This document shows positions 26,693-35,801 of a stretch of 64,000 nucleotides of DNA, one piece after another. The position numbers were made by a program, and so were the translations under genes. The notes below the pieces were generated by a model. That model ran no database searches, had not been told where the DNA came from, and saw only the letters and a program-made list of their open reading frames with translations. The stretch lies in contig NZ_JADMLG010000007.1 in assembly GCF_015674855.1 (NCBI RefSeq), positions 310,001 to 374,000 on the forward strand, written 5' to 3'. The DNA comes from Nocardia bovistercoris (GTDB lineage: Bacteria > Actinomycetota > Actinomycetes > Mycobacteriales > Mycobacteriaceae). How positions within the stretch are numbered: position 1 is the first letter of the stretch; the number at the start of each line of letters is the position of its first letter.

Positions 26693-29600
26693 TCAACGCG
26701 GGGCGATCGTCTCGGTCGGCGGTGTCGTCGCAGGTGTGGTCGGACTCGTGGTGGTGGCCGCGGTCGACGAGGTTGTCGTCGGGGGTGCGGTGGTGGTCGT
26801 GGGAGTGGGTTCGACCGTCGTGACTTTGGTCGTGGTTGTCGTGGTCACCGGGGGAGGTTCCGTCGTCGTCGCCGGTGCGGACGTCACGGTGGGGAGCGGG
26901 TCCGGCGAGCCGACCACTTCGGTGCGCGGGATGTGTGCGGGCTGGGTGGCCACGGGACCGGGCGGGGGTGCCGGAACAGCCGTCTGCTGCGGCGGAATCG
27001 GGAGTTGCGCACCCGGCTCGGGTGGTATCGGCGCGGGTTCCCGCGTGGTGGGAGCCTCCGTGGGTGATACCGGCACGGCCACCGGCCCCGGGCCGGAAGT
27101 GGCACGAGTCGGTGGTAGCGGGCTCACGAGGACCGGCGCCGTCGTGGACGGAGAGGAACCATCGGGCGGCGCGGCGCCGAACATCGCCCGCGCGACGGTG
27201 AAGGCCGCGAGGATGGCGAGGACGGCCGCGGCTCCGGCCAGAAGTCGTCGGCCGCGCAAAGTTGCCGGGCGCGGATCCGCCGGATCGGATGTGGCCGGAC
27301 GGAACGATATTCGGCCGTCGCCGGTGCGCGGAGGGACAGCGGGGCGTGCCGAGCCGGCAGAGTCCGGGCGATCCGATCCCACGAAGTCCACGCGAACCGG
27401 ACCAACGAAGTCCGGACGAACCGGGCCAGCGGAATCTTCCCGATCCGGGCCGGCAGAATCCGGGCGAACCGATCCCACGAAGTCCACGCGAACCGGACCA
27501 ACGAAGTCCGGATGAACCGGACCGGCAGAGTCTTCCCGATCCGGGCCGGCAGAATCCAGGCGCGGATCCGCCGGATCGAATGTGGCCGGACGGAACGATA
27601 TTCGGCCGTCGCCGGTGCGCGGAGGGACAGCGGGGCGTGCCGAGCCGACGGAATCCGGGCGATCCGATCCAACGAAGTCCGGACGAACCGGACCGGCGGA
27701 GTCCGGACGAACCGGGCCAGCGGAGTCTTCCCGGTGCGGGCCGGCGGAATCCGCGCGAACCGGGCCAGTCGAGTCCGGGTGGCCGGGACCGACGGCGTCC
27801 GAGTCGTGGCGGCCGAGATCGAACAGGTCGGGTGCGTGTGGTTCGTTCTCGACGGGCGACGGTTCGCGACCGTGCTCGACCGTCTTCGGGGCCTGCGAGT
27901 CGATTCCGGCCGGTGTGCGTTCGGGGTGCTGTTCCTCGACAGGCTCGTCGGCCGATACGGATTCGCCGGCCGACGCAGGCCCGGGTGCGGGTTCGCCACC
28001 CGCCTTCGGGTCGCCGTCATCGGCCGAATCGGGCTCACCCGAGCGATCTCCGGCGGTCGCCGATCGGCGAGGGTCGGCTCGCGCCGCGTCCGTGCCGCCG
28101 AGGGCCGCTCGAATCTCCTCGATCTCCGTGGAATCGAGGGCGGGACCGACGACGGACTCACGCTCTGTGGTCGCGGATTCGAGTCCACGCGGCGTACTCG
28201 AATCCGATATCGTCGCTCGGGATTCGGGAGATCGCTCGACCGACTCCACACGCGCCGAACCGTTCGCGTCTTCGGTGGTCGATGCGTCCTCGTCCGAGGC
28301 TCCCGAACCCGCGCCATCGGCGCGCGCCGACTCGAACTTTTCCGGACCAGTCGGCATCCGCCCGTGAACCGCCTCCGACATGGACGAACCGGGCGGGGCG
28401 GGGGCGCTGTCCGAATGCACTGAGACGTCCCGAACCGGAGGCGCCGCCCGGTCCGGTGCCGCGGGGTCCGGTGCGACCAGGTCCGGCACCGCCACGTCCG
28501 GCACGGCCAAGTCCGGCGCCGCCAAGTCCGGCACGGCCACGTCCGGCACGGCCACGTCCGGCACGGCCACGTCCAGTGCCGCCACGTCCGGTCCGACCAG
28601 GTCTGGTGCGACCGGGTCCGGTCCGGCCACACCCGGTCCGGCCACATCCGGTGCCGCCACGTCCGGTCCGACCAGGTCTGGTGCGACCGGGTCCGGTCCG
28701 GCCACATCCGGTGCCGCCACATCCGGTGCCGCCACGTCCGGTGCCGCCACGTCCGGTGCCGCCAGGTCTGGTCCGACCAGGTTCAGTGCGGCAAGGTTCG
28801 GTGCGGAATCCGCGTATTCAAGCTCCGTCGAATCGGAGTGGTCCGCCGCGTCCGGCAGAGGATCCAAATCGGACCGAGATGACGAATTCGATGGTCCAGC
28901 TGAGACTTTCGGCGGGGAGAGCGCTGCCACATCCGTCTCCCCCGTGCCCGCCTTCGTCTCGGGATTCTCTGCCGTCGCCTCCGCAGCGTCCGGCCCAGCC
29001 GTCGCCTCCGCAGCGTCCGCCCCTCCCACGCTCGGTTCTGCCGTAGACGGCTCCGCCGGGTTCGCTCGTTCCGGGTTCGCCCCTGCCAGGTTCACCCCAA
29101 CGGAGTTCGGCTCAACGGAGTCCACCCCAGCGGAGTTCGGCCCAGCCGTCGCCGCCTCCACTATGGTCGCTTCCGCCGCGTCCAGCTGTCCCGTTGACTT
29201 CCCCACCGAGTCGAAACCGTTCGGATCAGGTTCCGGCCGAGCGGAATTCACGTCGGCGGCTCGCGGCGGGGTCTCCGGCAATTCCGCGGCAGGTCGGCGC
29301 GCCGCGACCGGATCGGCTTCGGAGCCTGCGGGTTCCGCACCGGCACGAGGACGAGCGTGTGGTTCCTCGAGATGGGCCGTCGCGGCCGCCGGACTCGGTG
29401 AGCTGAACTTCGGTATGGGGTCGGCCGGATCCTGGTCGGCGGTGATCGGTTTGGTGGAGTGGGGTCGGCGCGGCTGCGGCGCGGGTGGGCGGTCCGGGAT
29501 CGACACGGCGGGAACCGGCCCGGACTCGACGGTGAGCGCTTGCGCGGCCGCCTCCGCCAGCGCCACGCAGGTGGGATAGCGGGATGCGGGCTTCTTGGCC

Positions 29601-30376
29601 AATGCGGTGGCGATCACGGAGTCGAAGCCGACCGGAAGTTCGGGACGCACCGTGCGCGGACTGGGCGGCGCTTCGGTGAGATGCGCGGCGATGACGGCGG
29701 CTTGGTCGTCGCGCGGGAACGGATACCGGCCGGTGAGGAGGTGGTAGAGGGTGCAGCCGAGGGAGTAGATGTCGGCGCGGTGGTCGGCGGAATTGGTGAA
29801 CCGTTCGGGGGCGGCGTAGGCGAAACTGACCGAGATGGACGTCAAGGTGACGGTGTCGTCGAGTGTGCGCGCGATGCCGAAATCACCGAGCAGCGCCCGC
29901 ATCCCACCCTTCGGCAAGCGCTCTATCAGCAGGTTCGCCGGTTTCACATCCCGGTGCACGACCCCGTGGTCGTGCGCGAAATCCAATGCCTCGGCGGCGT
30001 CCCGGATCAACCGCACCGCCAGTTCGGGCGGCAATCCGCGCGGCGCCGCCTCGAGCAACGCACCCGCGTCACCACCGGTGACATAGCGCATGGTCAGCCA
30101 GAGCGCGGGATCGTCGGGTCCGCTGCGGTCGTAGACGGCCACGATATTCGGATGATCGAGGCGGGCAGTCAATTTCACCTCACGGTCGAACGCCGCGCGC
30201 GCCTTCTGATCGCCGGTGAACGAATCGGTGAGAAGTTTCAACGCCACCAGGCGATCGAGCCGAGGATGCCGAGCCAGATACACCGAACCCATGCCGCCGG
30301 TGCCGAGACATCGCTCGATCACATATCCGGCGAAATCCGCCCCGGCCTGCAACTGCACGGCACTCTCCGAGTCCAC
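26693..30376 (-). CDS. Receptor-type serine/threonine protein kinase with long repetitive linker
   Basis: 1227 residues. The kinase domain is at the N-terminus: Gly-rich loop GTGGMGSVY, Lys47, catalytic HRDVKPANLL (Asp143), DFG 165-167, then YAAPERF. From about 290 to 1040 runs a low-complexity linker: Ala/Glu/Pro-rich, then five-residue APDVA-type repeats (about 530-635), then DSAGPVRP-type repeats containing a 97-residue in-frame duplication. One transmembrane helix (about 1044-1066) leads to a Pro/Thr-rich outer tail with poly-Thr runs. Pkn-type kinases signal from the membrane, but no PASTA or other sensor domain is present. The start is a GTG without a clear ribosome site. The linker is far longer than in usual Pkn proteins. 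Confidence 0.93.
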   Translation of the reverse strand: MDSESAVQLQAGADFAGYVIERCLGTGGMGSVYLARHPRLDRLVALKLLTDSFTGDQKARAAFDREVKLTARLDHPNIVAVYDRSGPDDPALWLTMRYVTGGDAGALLEAAPRGLPPELAVRLIRDAAEALDFAHDHGVVHRDVKPANLLIERLPKGGMRALLGDFGIARTLDDTVTLTSISVSFAYAAPERFTNSADHRADIYSLGCTLYHLLTGRYPFPRDDQAAVIAAHLTEAPPSPRTVRPELPVGFDSVIATALAKKPASRYPTCVALAEAAAQALTVESGPVPAVSIPDRPPAPQPRRPHSTKPITADQDPADPIPKFSSPSPAAATAHLEEPHARPRAGAEPAGSEADPVAARRPAAELPETPPRAADVNSARPEPDPNGFDSVGKSTGQLDAAEATIVEAATAGPNSAGVDSVEPNSVGVNLAGANPERANPAEPSTAEPSVGGADAAEATAGPDAAEATAENPETKAGTGETDVAALSPPKVSAGPSNSSSRSDLDPLPDAADHSDSTELEYADSAPNLAALNLVGPDLAAPDVAAPDVAAPDVAAPDVAGPDPVAPDLVGPDVAAPDVAGPGVAGPDPVAPDLVGPDVAALDVAVPDVAVPDVAVPDLAAPDLAVPDVAVPDLVAPDPAAPDRAAPPVRDVSVHSDSAPAPPGSSMSEAVHGRMPTGPEKFESARADGAGSGASDEDASTTEDANGSARVESVERSPESRATISDSSTPRGLESATTERESVVGPALDSTEIEEIRAALGGTDAARADPRRSATAGDRSGEPDSADDGDPKAGGEPAPGPASAGESVSADEPVEEQHPERTPAGIDSQAPKTVEHGREPSPVENEPHAPDLFDLGRHDSDAVGPGHPDSTGPVRADSAGPHREDSAGPVRPDSAGPVRPDFVGSDRPDSVGSARPAVPPRTGDGRISFRPATFDPADPRLDSAGPDREDSAGPVHPDFVGPVRVDFVGSVRPDSAGPDREDSAGPVRPDFVGPVRVDFVGSDRPDSAGSARPAVPPRTGDGRISFRPATSDPADPRPATLRGRRLLAGAAAVLAILAAFTVARAMFGAAPPDGSSPSTTAPVLVSPLPPTRATSGPGPVAVPVSPTEAPTTREPAPIPPEPGAQLPIPPQQTAVPAPPPGPVATQPAHIPRTEVVGSPDPLPTVTSAPATTTEPPPVTTTTTTKVTTVEPTPTTTTAPPTTTSSTAATTTSPTTPATTPPTETIAPR
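27269..27780. repeat. In-frame 291-bp imperfect tandem duplication inside the kinase gene
   Basis: The block beginning GCGCGGATCCGCCGGATCG at 27269 recurs at 27560, 291 bp (97 codons) away, with high identity over the first 130 bp and looser identity beyond. In the protein it doubles the RTGDGRISFRPAT segment just before the transmembrane helix. Confidence 0.8.
28470..28790. repeat. 15-bp tandem repeats encoding Ala-Pro-Asp-Val-Ala units
   Basis: About twenty near-identical 15-bp units of the type GCCACGTCCGGTGCC, read on the minus strand as five-residue APDVA, GPDVA or APDLV repeats in the kinase linker. Because the unit is a multiple of three, copy-number change would not break the frame. 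Confidence 0.8.
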
Positions 30377-30760
30377 TTGCGGTGAGCGTCGTGCACACCA
30401 TCCCTCATATGATGGGCGACGCGGTGCACCCTGTTACGCACCGCCCCCGTGGCAGAGCACTACCAGGGTAGTGCTCTCCGACACCTGTGTCGAAACGTCG
30501 CCTACGATCCGACAACTCACACATCCCTCACCACCGGCACACCCGGATTGTGGCGCGGCACCGCCGACGGTTTTTCGGTAGTTCTGCCCCGCGTCAGTGG
30601 ATATCTTTCGTGCGGAACCGTCGGCTCGCGACCACCCAGCCATTCTAGAACCGACCGGTCCGCGCCTGTCACGCCGCCGCGCGACATGGCCCGGCAACCG
30701 CACCGCAGTGTTGACTTGCAGGCCCTGTGGATTTCACAATCCGCTGTCACACTGAGCCGC
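30377..30760. other. 384-bp divergent intergenic region, kinase and sthA
   Basis: No gene supported; the sthA frame stays open through it but lacks coding character. It must hold the kinase promoter on the minus strand and the sthA promoter on the plus strand. Confidence 0.5.
30711..30740 (+). promoter_or_regulatory. Predicted promoter for sthA
   Basis: TTGACT at 30711-30716 and CACAAT at 30735-30740, 18 bp apart. The implied start near 30747 would give a leader of only about 14 nt, in keeping with the weak ribosome site before the ATG. Confidence 0.4.
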
Positions 30761-32161
30761 ATGTTCGACTACGACGTGCTGGTTCTCGGCTCGGGTCCGG
30801 GTGGTCAGAAGGCCGCGATCGCCACCGCGAAACTGGGACGGCGGGCCGCGATCGTGGAGCGGCGCGACATGGTCGGCGGTGTGTGCATCAACACCGGCAC
30901 CATTCCGTCGAAGACGCTGCGCGAGGCCGTGCTCTACCTGACGGGTCTGAGCCAGCGCGAGCTGTACGGGCAGAGTTACCGGGTCAAGGAGGACATCACC
31001 GTCACCGATCTGCTGACCCGCGCCCAGCACGTGATCGGACGCGAGGTCGACGTGGTGCGCAGCCAGCTCTCGCGCAATCGCGTGGCGATGCTGCCCGGAC
31101 TCGGATCCTTCGTCGACGAGCACACCATCGAGGTGCTCGACGGGACCGGCCGCGAAACCCACGTCACCGCGGACAAGATCGTGATCGCCACCGGAACCCA
31201 ACCCGCGCGGCCCGACGCCGTCGACTTCGACGGCGCCACCGTCATCGACTCCGACGGCATCCTCCGACTGGAACGGGTGCCGCAGTCGATGATCGTGGTC
31301 GGCGCGGGCGTCATCGGCATCGAGTACGCGTCCATGTTCGCCGCGCTCGGTTGCAAGGTCACGGTGGTGGAGTCGCGGGAACGGATGCTGGACTTCTGCG
31401 ATATCGAGGTGGTCGAAGCGCTCAAGTACCACCTGCGTGATCTCGCGGTCACTTTCCGCTTCCGGGAAACGGTCGCGGCGGTCGAGCGACGCGCGCAGGG
31501 CGCGATCGCGATCATGGAGAGCGGCAAGAAGATTCCCGCCGAAGTGGTCATGTATTCGGCGGGCCGCCAGGGCATGACGGCGAGCCTGCGGCTGGAGAAG
31601 GCCGGGCTGAGCGCCGACAAACGCGGCCGCGTGACCGTCGACGAGTACTTCCGCACCGAGGTGCCGCACATCTACGCCGTCGGCGACGTGATCGGCTTCC
31701 CCGCCCTCGCCGCCACCTCCATGGAACAGGGCCGCCTCGCCGCCCACCACGCCTGCGGCGAACCGGTGCACGCCCTTTCGGCATTGCAGCCCATCGGCAT
31801 CTACACCATCCCGGAGATCAGTTTCATCGGCAGGACCGAAGACGAATTGACTGCCGCCCGAGTCCCGTTCGAGGTCGGCGTCTCCCGCTACCGCGAACTC
31901 GCCCGAGGCCAGATCATCGGCGACTCATACGGCGTCCTCAAACTCCTGGTCTCGGTCGAAGACCGATCCCTGCTCGGCGTCCACGTATTCGGCACCGGCG
32001 CAACAGAACTGGTTCACATAGGTCAAGCCGTCATGGGCTGCGGCGGCACCGTCGACTACCTCGTCGACGCCGTCTTCAACTACCCCACCCTCGCCGAGTC
32101 CTACAAGGTGGCCGCCCTCGACGCCATGAACAAGATCCGCCAGATCGAACGCATGAACTGA
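30761..32161 (+). CDS. sthA: Si-specific soluble NAD(P)+ transhydrogenase
   Basis: 466 residues, the normal SthA length, from ATG 30761. A longer frame exists upstream, but the family begins with this Met-Phe-Asp-Tyr-Asp FAD segment. The FAD motif is GSGPGGQKAAI. The redox motif reads CINTGTIPSKT, with Thr where disulphide reductases of this fold have a second Cys; this is the hallmark of soluble transhydrogenase. The NAD(P) motif is VVGAGVIGIEYA, followed by a YAVGDVIGFPALA segment and a dimerisation domain. The enzyme passes hydride between NADPH and NAD+ in the cytoplasm and balances the two pools. It is monocistronic. Confidence 0.95.
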   Translation: MFDYDVLVLGSGPGGQKAAIATAKLGRRAAIVERRDMVGGVCINTGTIPSKTLREAVLYLTGLSQRELYGQSYRVKEDITVTDLLTRAQHVIGREVDVVRSQLSRNRVAMLPGLGSFVDEHTIEVLDGTGRETHVTADKIVIATGTQPARPDAVDFDGATVIDSDGILRLERVPQSMIVVGAGVIGIEYASMFAALGCKVTVVESRERMLDFCDIEVVEALKYHLRDLAVTFRFRETVAAVERRAQGAIAIMESGKKIPAEVVMYSAGRQGMTASLRLEKAGLSADKRGRVTVDEYFRTEVPHIYAVGDVIGFPALAATSMEQGRLAAHHACGEPVHALSALQPIGIYTIPEISFIGRTEDELTAARVPFEVGVSRYRELARGQIIGDSYGVLKLLVSVEDRSLLGVHVFGTGATELVHIGQAVMGCGGTVDYLVDAVFNYPTLAESYKVAALDAMNKIRQIERMN

Positions 32162-32199
32162 GAACGCGATCACGCGGGCCGATCGGGTCGGCGCGCGAA

Positions 32200-32604
32200 T
32201 CACTCTCCGGCGCGACCGATCACCGAGATGATCGCGACCACGGACCACACCGTCAGCAGGGCGGCCGCGAGACCGAGGGCATAGGGGCGATCGAGGATCG
32301 TCGGGTTGTCGGACATGGCGTCGCCGCGACCGAGTACCGGGGCGGCGAGCAGGAGCAGGGTGACGGTGCAGACGGCGCCGCAGGCGGTGGGAGCCCACCA
32401 GCGGGTGGGTAGGAGGCGGCGCCCACCGAGGCCGACGGCGGCCGCCAATGGGGCGAAGAGGAAGTCGTGCAGCAGGATTCCGGCGCTGAACCACAGGATC
32501 ACCGAGAGCAGGGCGGGGGTGGGGAAGTCGAGGAGTGTGGTGGCGCCGTGCCAGGCGAGAAGGATTCCGACTATCAGGAGGGTGGCCCGCAGGGCGATGG
32601 TCAC
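32200..32604 (-). CDS. Small polytopic membrane protein
   Basis: 134 residues from a GTG that overlaps the oxidoreductase stop (GTGA). A longer frame with an ATG at 32676 would intrude on that gene. Four hydrophobic helices are evident (about 5-22, 33-55, 75-93, 110-130). No residues suggest catalysis. It is the last gene of a tightly coupled operon, so it may be a subunit or chaperone of the membrane oxidoreductase encoded just before it. I do not recognise a named family. Confidence 0.8.
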   Translation of the reverse strand: MTIALRATLLIVGILLAWHGATTLLDFPTPALLSVILWFSAGILLHDFLFAPLAAAVGLGGRRLLPTRWWAPTACGAVCTVTLLLLAAPVLGRGDAMSDNPTILDRPYALGLAAALLTVWSVVAIISVIGRAGE

Positions 32605-33716
32605 GGTACTACCTCTATTCGGGACAGCCATTTGGTCTGGAGCACGCCGGGGCGGTTGGGGGCGATGAGTCGACACGGGAAGCCGTGGTCGAGGTCGAGG
32701 GTCTGCCCGTTCACCGTGAGTGCGATCAGGGTGTCGCGGTCGGTCACGTGGCGGGCGGGCAGTACCGAACTTCGGTACAGCCCCGCGGTTTCCAGTGACT
32801 CACAGCGCACGTCGCCGCCGGTGTAGCCCACTTCGGCGAGCAGGTCGCGCAATCGGACTCCGGACCAGTGCGCCGAGGCCGACCAGCCTTCCACGCAGGC
32901 GATCGGCAGCACCGCGCCCGCCTGCGGGAGAGCGAGGAGTTCGGCGCGGCTGAACTCGCGCCGACGCTCCCCCGCGATGACGACCAGTCGATAGTCCGCG
33001 TCCCGCGCAGGCCCGGCGACGCCGGCCGAAACCGCCGTGCGGTTGACCGGAACCCCCTGCGGCCCTTCACCACTGCGCGGAGCGAGAACCGACACCCGAC
33101 GCAGGAACGGCACGCTCTGCCCGGCGACGGCCACCGCGGCCACGGTCGCGGACACCAACGCCGCGTTGAGGACCGCGCGGCGGGAGATCCCGGATGCGGG
33201 CGGAGACTCCAGTGGGCGGCTCAGCGCGTCGCGGATGACGGGCAGTTTCACCGCGAGATGCACCGCGAGCGCGCCGATGGCGAGATATCCCATCGCGTAG
33301 TGCGCGGCGGGGAAGAAGAACTTCCACGGGTAGTACTGGGCGATATTCAGCAGTCCGGTGGTCAGTTCGAAGAACACCGATCCCACGAGCAGCGCGATCG
33401 ACCCGCGTTCGGCGATCCACAGCGGCGAGCGCGGTCGCGGGCGATCGAACAGGCGCGGGTAGACCGCCCACATCTTCACCAGCAGCAACGGGATCGCCGC
33501 GATGCCGCAGACGACGTGGGTGCCCTGGGTGAGGCGATACAACCACACCGGGCGGGTCGGCCACCAGAACCAGCCGGGCGGATGTTGTATCCAATGGCTG
33601 AGCAGGCCGGTCACGAAGCACACCAGCAGCGCGATGCCGAGCGGCACGCCGACTCTGGCCGCCACCTCGGGGCCGCGCGCCGATGCCGACGGCCGCGGCC
33701 GCCACGACACGCTCAT
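32601..33716 (-). CDS. Membrane cytochrome-b-like / molybdopterin-binding oxidoreductase
   Basis: 371 residues from the ATG overlapping the methyltransferase stop (ATGA). The N-terminal half has about four to five helices with several His residues placed as possible haem ligands (His67, His139, His153), preceded by SHWIQHPPGWFWWP. After a linker with a further hydrophobic segment comes a sulfite-oxidase-type molybdopterin domain (about 240-371), with the expected cofactor Cys at 274 in PIACVEGWSA and the closing LDHGFPCRLIAPNRPG. The arrangement suggests electron transfer between a molybdenum centre and the membrane. Substrate and direction are unknown. It is a fusion of what are often separate subunits. 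Confidence 0.88.
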   Translation of the reverse strand: MSVSWRPRPSASARGPEVAARVGVPLGIALLVCFVTGLLSHWIQHPPGWFWWPTRPVWLYRLTQGTHVVCGIAAIPLLLVKMWAVYPRLFDRPRPRSPLWIAERGSIALLVGSVFFELTTGLLNIAQYYPWKFFFPAAHYAMGYLAIGALAVHLAVKLPVIRDALSRPLESPPASGISRRAVLNAALVSATVAAVAVAGQSVPFLRRVSVLAPRSGEGPQGVPVNRTAVSAGVAGPARDADYRLVVIAGERRREFSRAELLALPQAGAVLPIACVEGWSASAHWSGVRLRDLLAEVGYTGGDVRCESLETAGLYRSSVLPARHVTDRDTLIALTVNGQTLDLDHGFPCRLIAPNRPGVLQTKWLSRIEVVP

Positions 33717-34351
33717 ACGAACACCGCCGCGGGGAGCCGATCCATCCAGACGATGTGACGCCCGCTCACCTCGACGTCCGCACGCACTCGGAACCCGGTG
33801 GCGTCGGCGAGCCGAGCCGCCTGCTCGACACCGACCCGACTCCACGAGAACCACGGTCCCGCGGCGTCTTCGGTTTCGACGCGCAGGCGCTGGCGCACCA
33901 TTCCGGTTCCCGGACGGTCGAATTCGACCACGGCGACCCCGTCGGCGGCGAGCAGTTCCCTGGTGCGGGCGAGCAGGCGGTGCGGGTCGGCGCCGATGCC
34001 GATATTGCCGTCGGCGAGCAGGGCGTAGGACCAGCGACCGCTGCCGGGCAGCGGTTCGAACAGGTCGCGGTGCAGGGCGGGCGCGCCGCGCGCTCGGGTG
34101 AGCGCCACCGCGACGGGTGAGATGTCGACGCCGAGCGCGGGCACGCCGCGCCGCAGCAGGGCCGCGACCAGCCTGCCAGGACCGCAGCCGAGGTCGATCG
34201 TCGGGCCGTCGCACCGGTCGGTCATGGCGGTGTCGGCGCGGCAGTCGTCGGCGCCCGACCAGCGGCGGGTCGGCAGGGTGCGCGATGTTCCGTCGGCGGC
34301 GCGGATCCGGCACGGCCCGCCGGTGAGCGCCTGGTCGAAGTTCGCGGTCAC
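33713..34351 (-). CDS. Class I SAM-dependent methyltransferase
   Basis: 212 residues from the GTG that overlaps the preceding stop (GTGA); upstream frame extension into the previous gene lacks coding character. Motif I is DLGCGPG (53-59), followed by an acidic VDIS strand-end and a later VVEFDRPG motif. The substrate is unknown. It is the middle gene of a five-gene chain in which every junction is a 4-base overlap, so it is very likely part of one pathway with the glycosyltransferase and the molybdopterin oxidoreductase. Confidence 0.87.
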   Translation of the reverse strand: MTANFDQALTGGPCRIRAADGTSRTLPTRRWSGADDCRADTAMTDRCDGPTIDLGCGPGRLVAALLRRGVPALGVDISPVAVALTRARGAPALHRDLFEPLPGSGRWSYALLADGNIGIGADPHRLLARTRELLAADGVAVVEFDRPGTGMVRQRLRVETEDAAGPWFSWSRVGVEQAARLADATGFRVRADVEVSGRHIVWMDRLPAAVFV

Positions 34352-35019
34352 GACACCACCGAATGCCGGAGCCGATGCACGGCGTCCGCGAATCGTCCTG
34401 TCGCACTGTCTGCTACGCGCAGCGCGTCGGCGAACACATCGACGTCGGAGTGGGTCGCCAAGGTGCGCACGGGCAGCCCGCACGCGCGCACGGCGGCGCG
34501 GGTCAGCGTGCCGGTGCGCGGCGTCGACATCGGCACGGTGAGCAGTGCGCGCGCGGGTTGCGGCGTGGGCAAGCCGAGCGCCCACCAGCCGCCGTCGGTG
34601 GCCGGGCCGAGGACAGCGGCGCCGAAGTCGACGAGTTCGGCCGCGGCGGCGGTCAATTCGTCGGCCTCCAGCTGCGGGGTGTCCATGCCGATCTGGAGTA
34701 CCGGCAGTGCGGCGCGGGCGGCGTCGGCGTGCGCGTTGGCCAGTCGCTCGCCGAAGGTGCGGCCGCGTTGCGGCACCACCGAGTACCGGCGCAGCATCCG
34801 GCGGAGTTCGTCGGAGCGCTCGGCCGCGTCGAGGTCTCCGGTGAAAGCGACGACACGGTGCTCGACATCGGCGGTCAGGACCGCGTCGAGGGTGTCGAGC
34901 AGTGCCGCGGCGGCCAGGTCGGCGGCTTCGGACGGGGTCAGCGGCGGCGTGAGCCGGGTTTTGGCGAAACCGGCCACCGGGGCTTTGGCGACAACGAGAA
35001 GTGTTGCGGCGATGGTCAT
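34348..35019 (-). CDS. DUF2064 / TIGR04282-type nucleotidyl- or glycosyltransferase-like protein
   Basis: 223 residues. The start VVAKAPVAGFAKTRLTPPL is the nucleotide-binding signature of the GT-A-like DUF2064 family, related to CofC and molybdenum-cofactor guanylyltransferases. IGMDTPQL and VLGPATDGGWWALGL are further family motifs. Members are thought to activate a sugar or phosphoacid with a nucleotide, but few have been tested. The ATG overlaps the GT2 stop. DUF2064 genes commonly sit beside GT2 genes, so the pair probably supplies and transfers a sugar-like group. Confidence 0.88.
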   Translation of the reverse strand: MTIAATLLVVAKAPVAGFAKTRLTPPLTPSEAADLAAAALLDTLDAVLTADVEHRVVAFTGDLDAAERSDELRRMLRRYSVVPQRGRTFGERLANAHADAARAALPVLQIGMDTPQLEADELTAAAAELVDFGAAVLGPATDGGWWALGLPTPQPARALLTVPMSTPRTGTLTRAAVRACGLPVRTLATHSDVDVFADALRVADSATGRFADAVHRLRHSVVS

Positions 35020-35687
35020 TTCAGCACCGACCAGAAGTCGCGGGTGGCGCGCAGCGAACCGCGCAACGAACCGGACACCTTCGACACTCCCCCGGCGCGG
35101 GGCCGGTAGGTGATGTCCTTCTCGATGATTCGCCAGTCCGCGCGCGCGGCGCCGACGAGCAGTTCCAGCGGATAGCCGAACCGGGTGTGCAGCGGCCCGA
35201 GCGAGAGCAGTTTCGTCCGGCGCGCGACCCGCATCGCGCCGATATCGTGCACCGGAAGTCCGTATTTGCGCCGCAGCCGACCGGCGATCACGCGGTTGCC
35301 GAGGTGTGCGTGCCACGGCCAGACGCCGGGGCGCGTCGGGCGGCGGCGACCGACGGCGAGGTCGGCGCCCGCCAGGACCGCCCCGACCAGGGTCGGCAGC
35401 TCGCCGGGGTCCATGGAGCCGTCGCCGTCGAGGACGGCGACCAGTTCGGTCCGCGCGGCGGCCACCCCGGTCTGGACCGCGGCGCCGTAACCGGGTTCGG
35501 ATTCGGCCACCACCCGTGCTCCCGCCCGGCGGGCGACGGCGGCGGTGGCGTCGGTCGAGCCGTTGTCGACGACCACGATCCGATAGCCGTCGGGGACGGC
35601 GGCCAAGACCTCTGGCAATGCTTCAGCTTCGTCGCGGCACGGGATGACGACGGTCACGTCGTGCCGCTGATCCATGCGTTGGGTCAC
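35016..35687 (-). CDS. Family 2 glycosyltransferase
   Basis: 223 residues with VTVVIPCRDEAEALPEVL at the N-terminus, VVDNGSTDAT, and the metal and nucleotide-sugar motif DGDGS at 87-91. There are no C-terminal membrane helices, so it is probably a soluble or peripheral enzyme similar to dolichyl/polyprenyl-phosphate glycosyltransferases. GTG at 35687 is taken as start, with ATG four codons later as alternative. It is the first gene of the coupled minus-strand operon. 114 bp separate it from the divergent membrane protein gene. Confidence 0.9.
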   Translation of the reverse strand: MTQRMDQRHDVTVVIPCRDEAEALPEVLAAVPDGYRIVVVDNGSTDATAAVARRAGARVVAESEPGYGAAVQTGVAAARTELVAVLDGDGSMDPGELPTLVGAVLAGADLAVGRRRPTRPGVWPWHAHLGNRVIAGRLRRKYGLPVHDIGAMRVARRTKLLSLGPLHTRFGYPLELLVGAARADWRIIEKDITYRPRAGGVSKVSGSLRGSLRATRDFWSVLK

Positions 35688-35801
35688 CGTGTCGACGCTA
35701 TTACCCCGAGGGCCGGAAATGACCGCGACACCGGTGACGAAACTCTGACATCACGTGCTGACTGGTCCACATGCTCGACGGAGCGCCCTATCGTTTGCCG
35801 A

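Noticed and set aside
27262..29046. Plus-strand Pro/Arg-rich frame of about 590 codons opposite the kinase linker
   Set aside because: It is generated by the same 15-bp repeats read in reverse; the minus-strand frame is continuous with an intact kinase domain.
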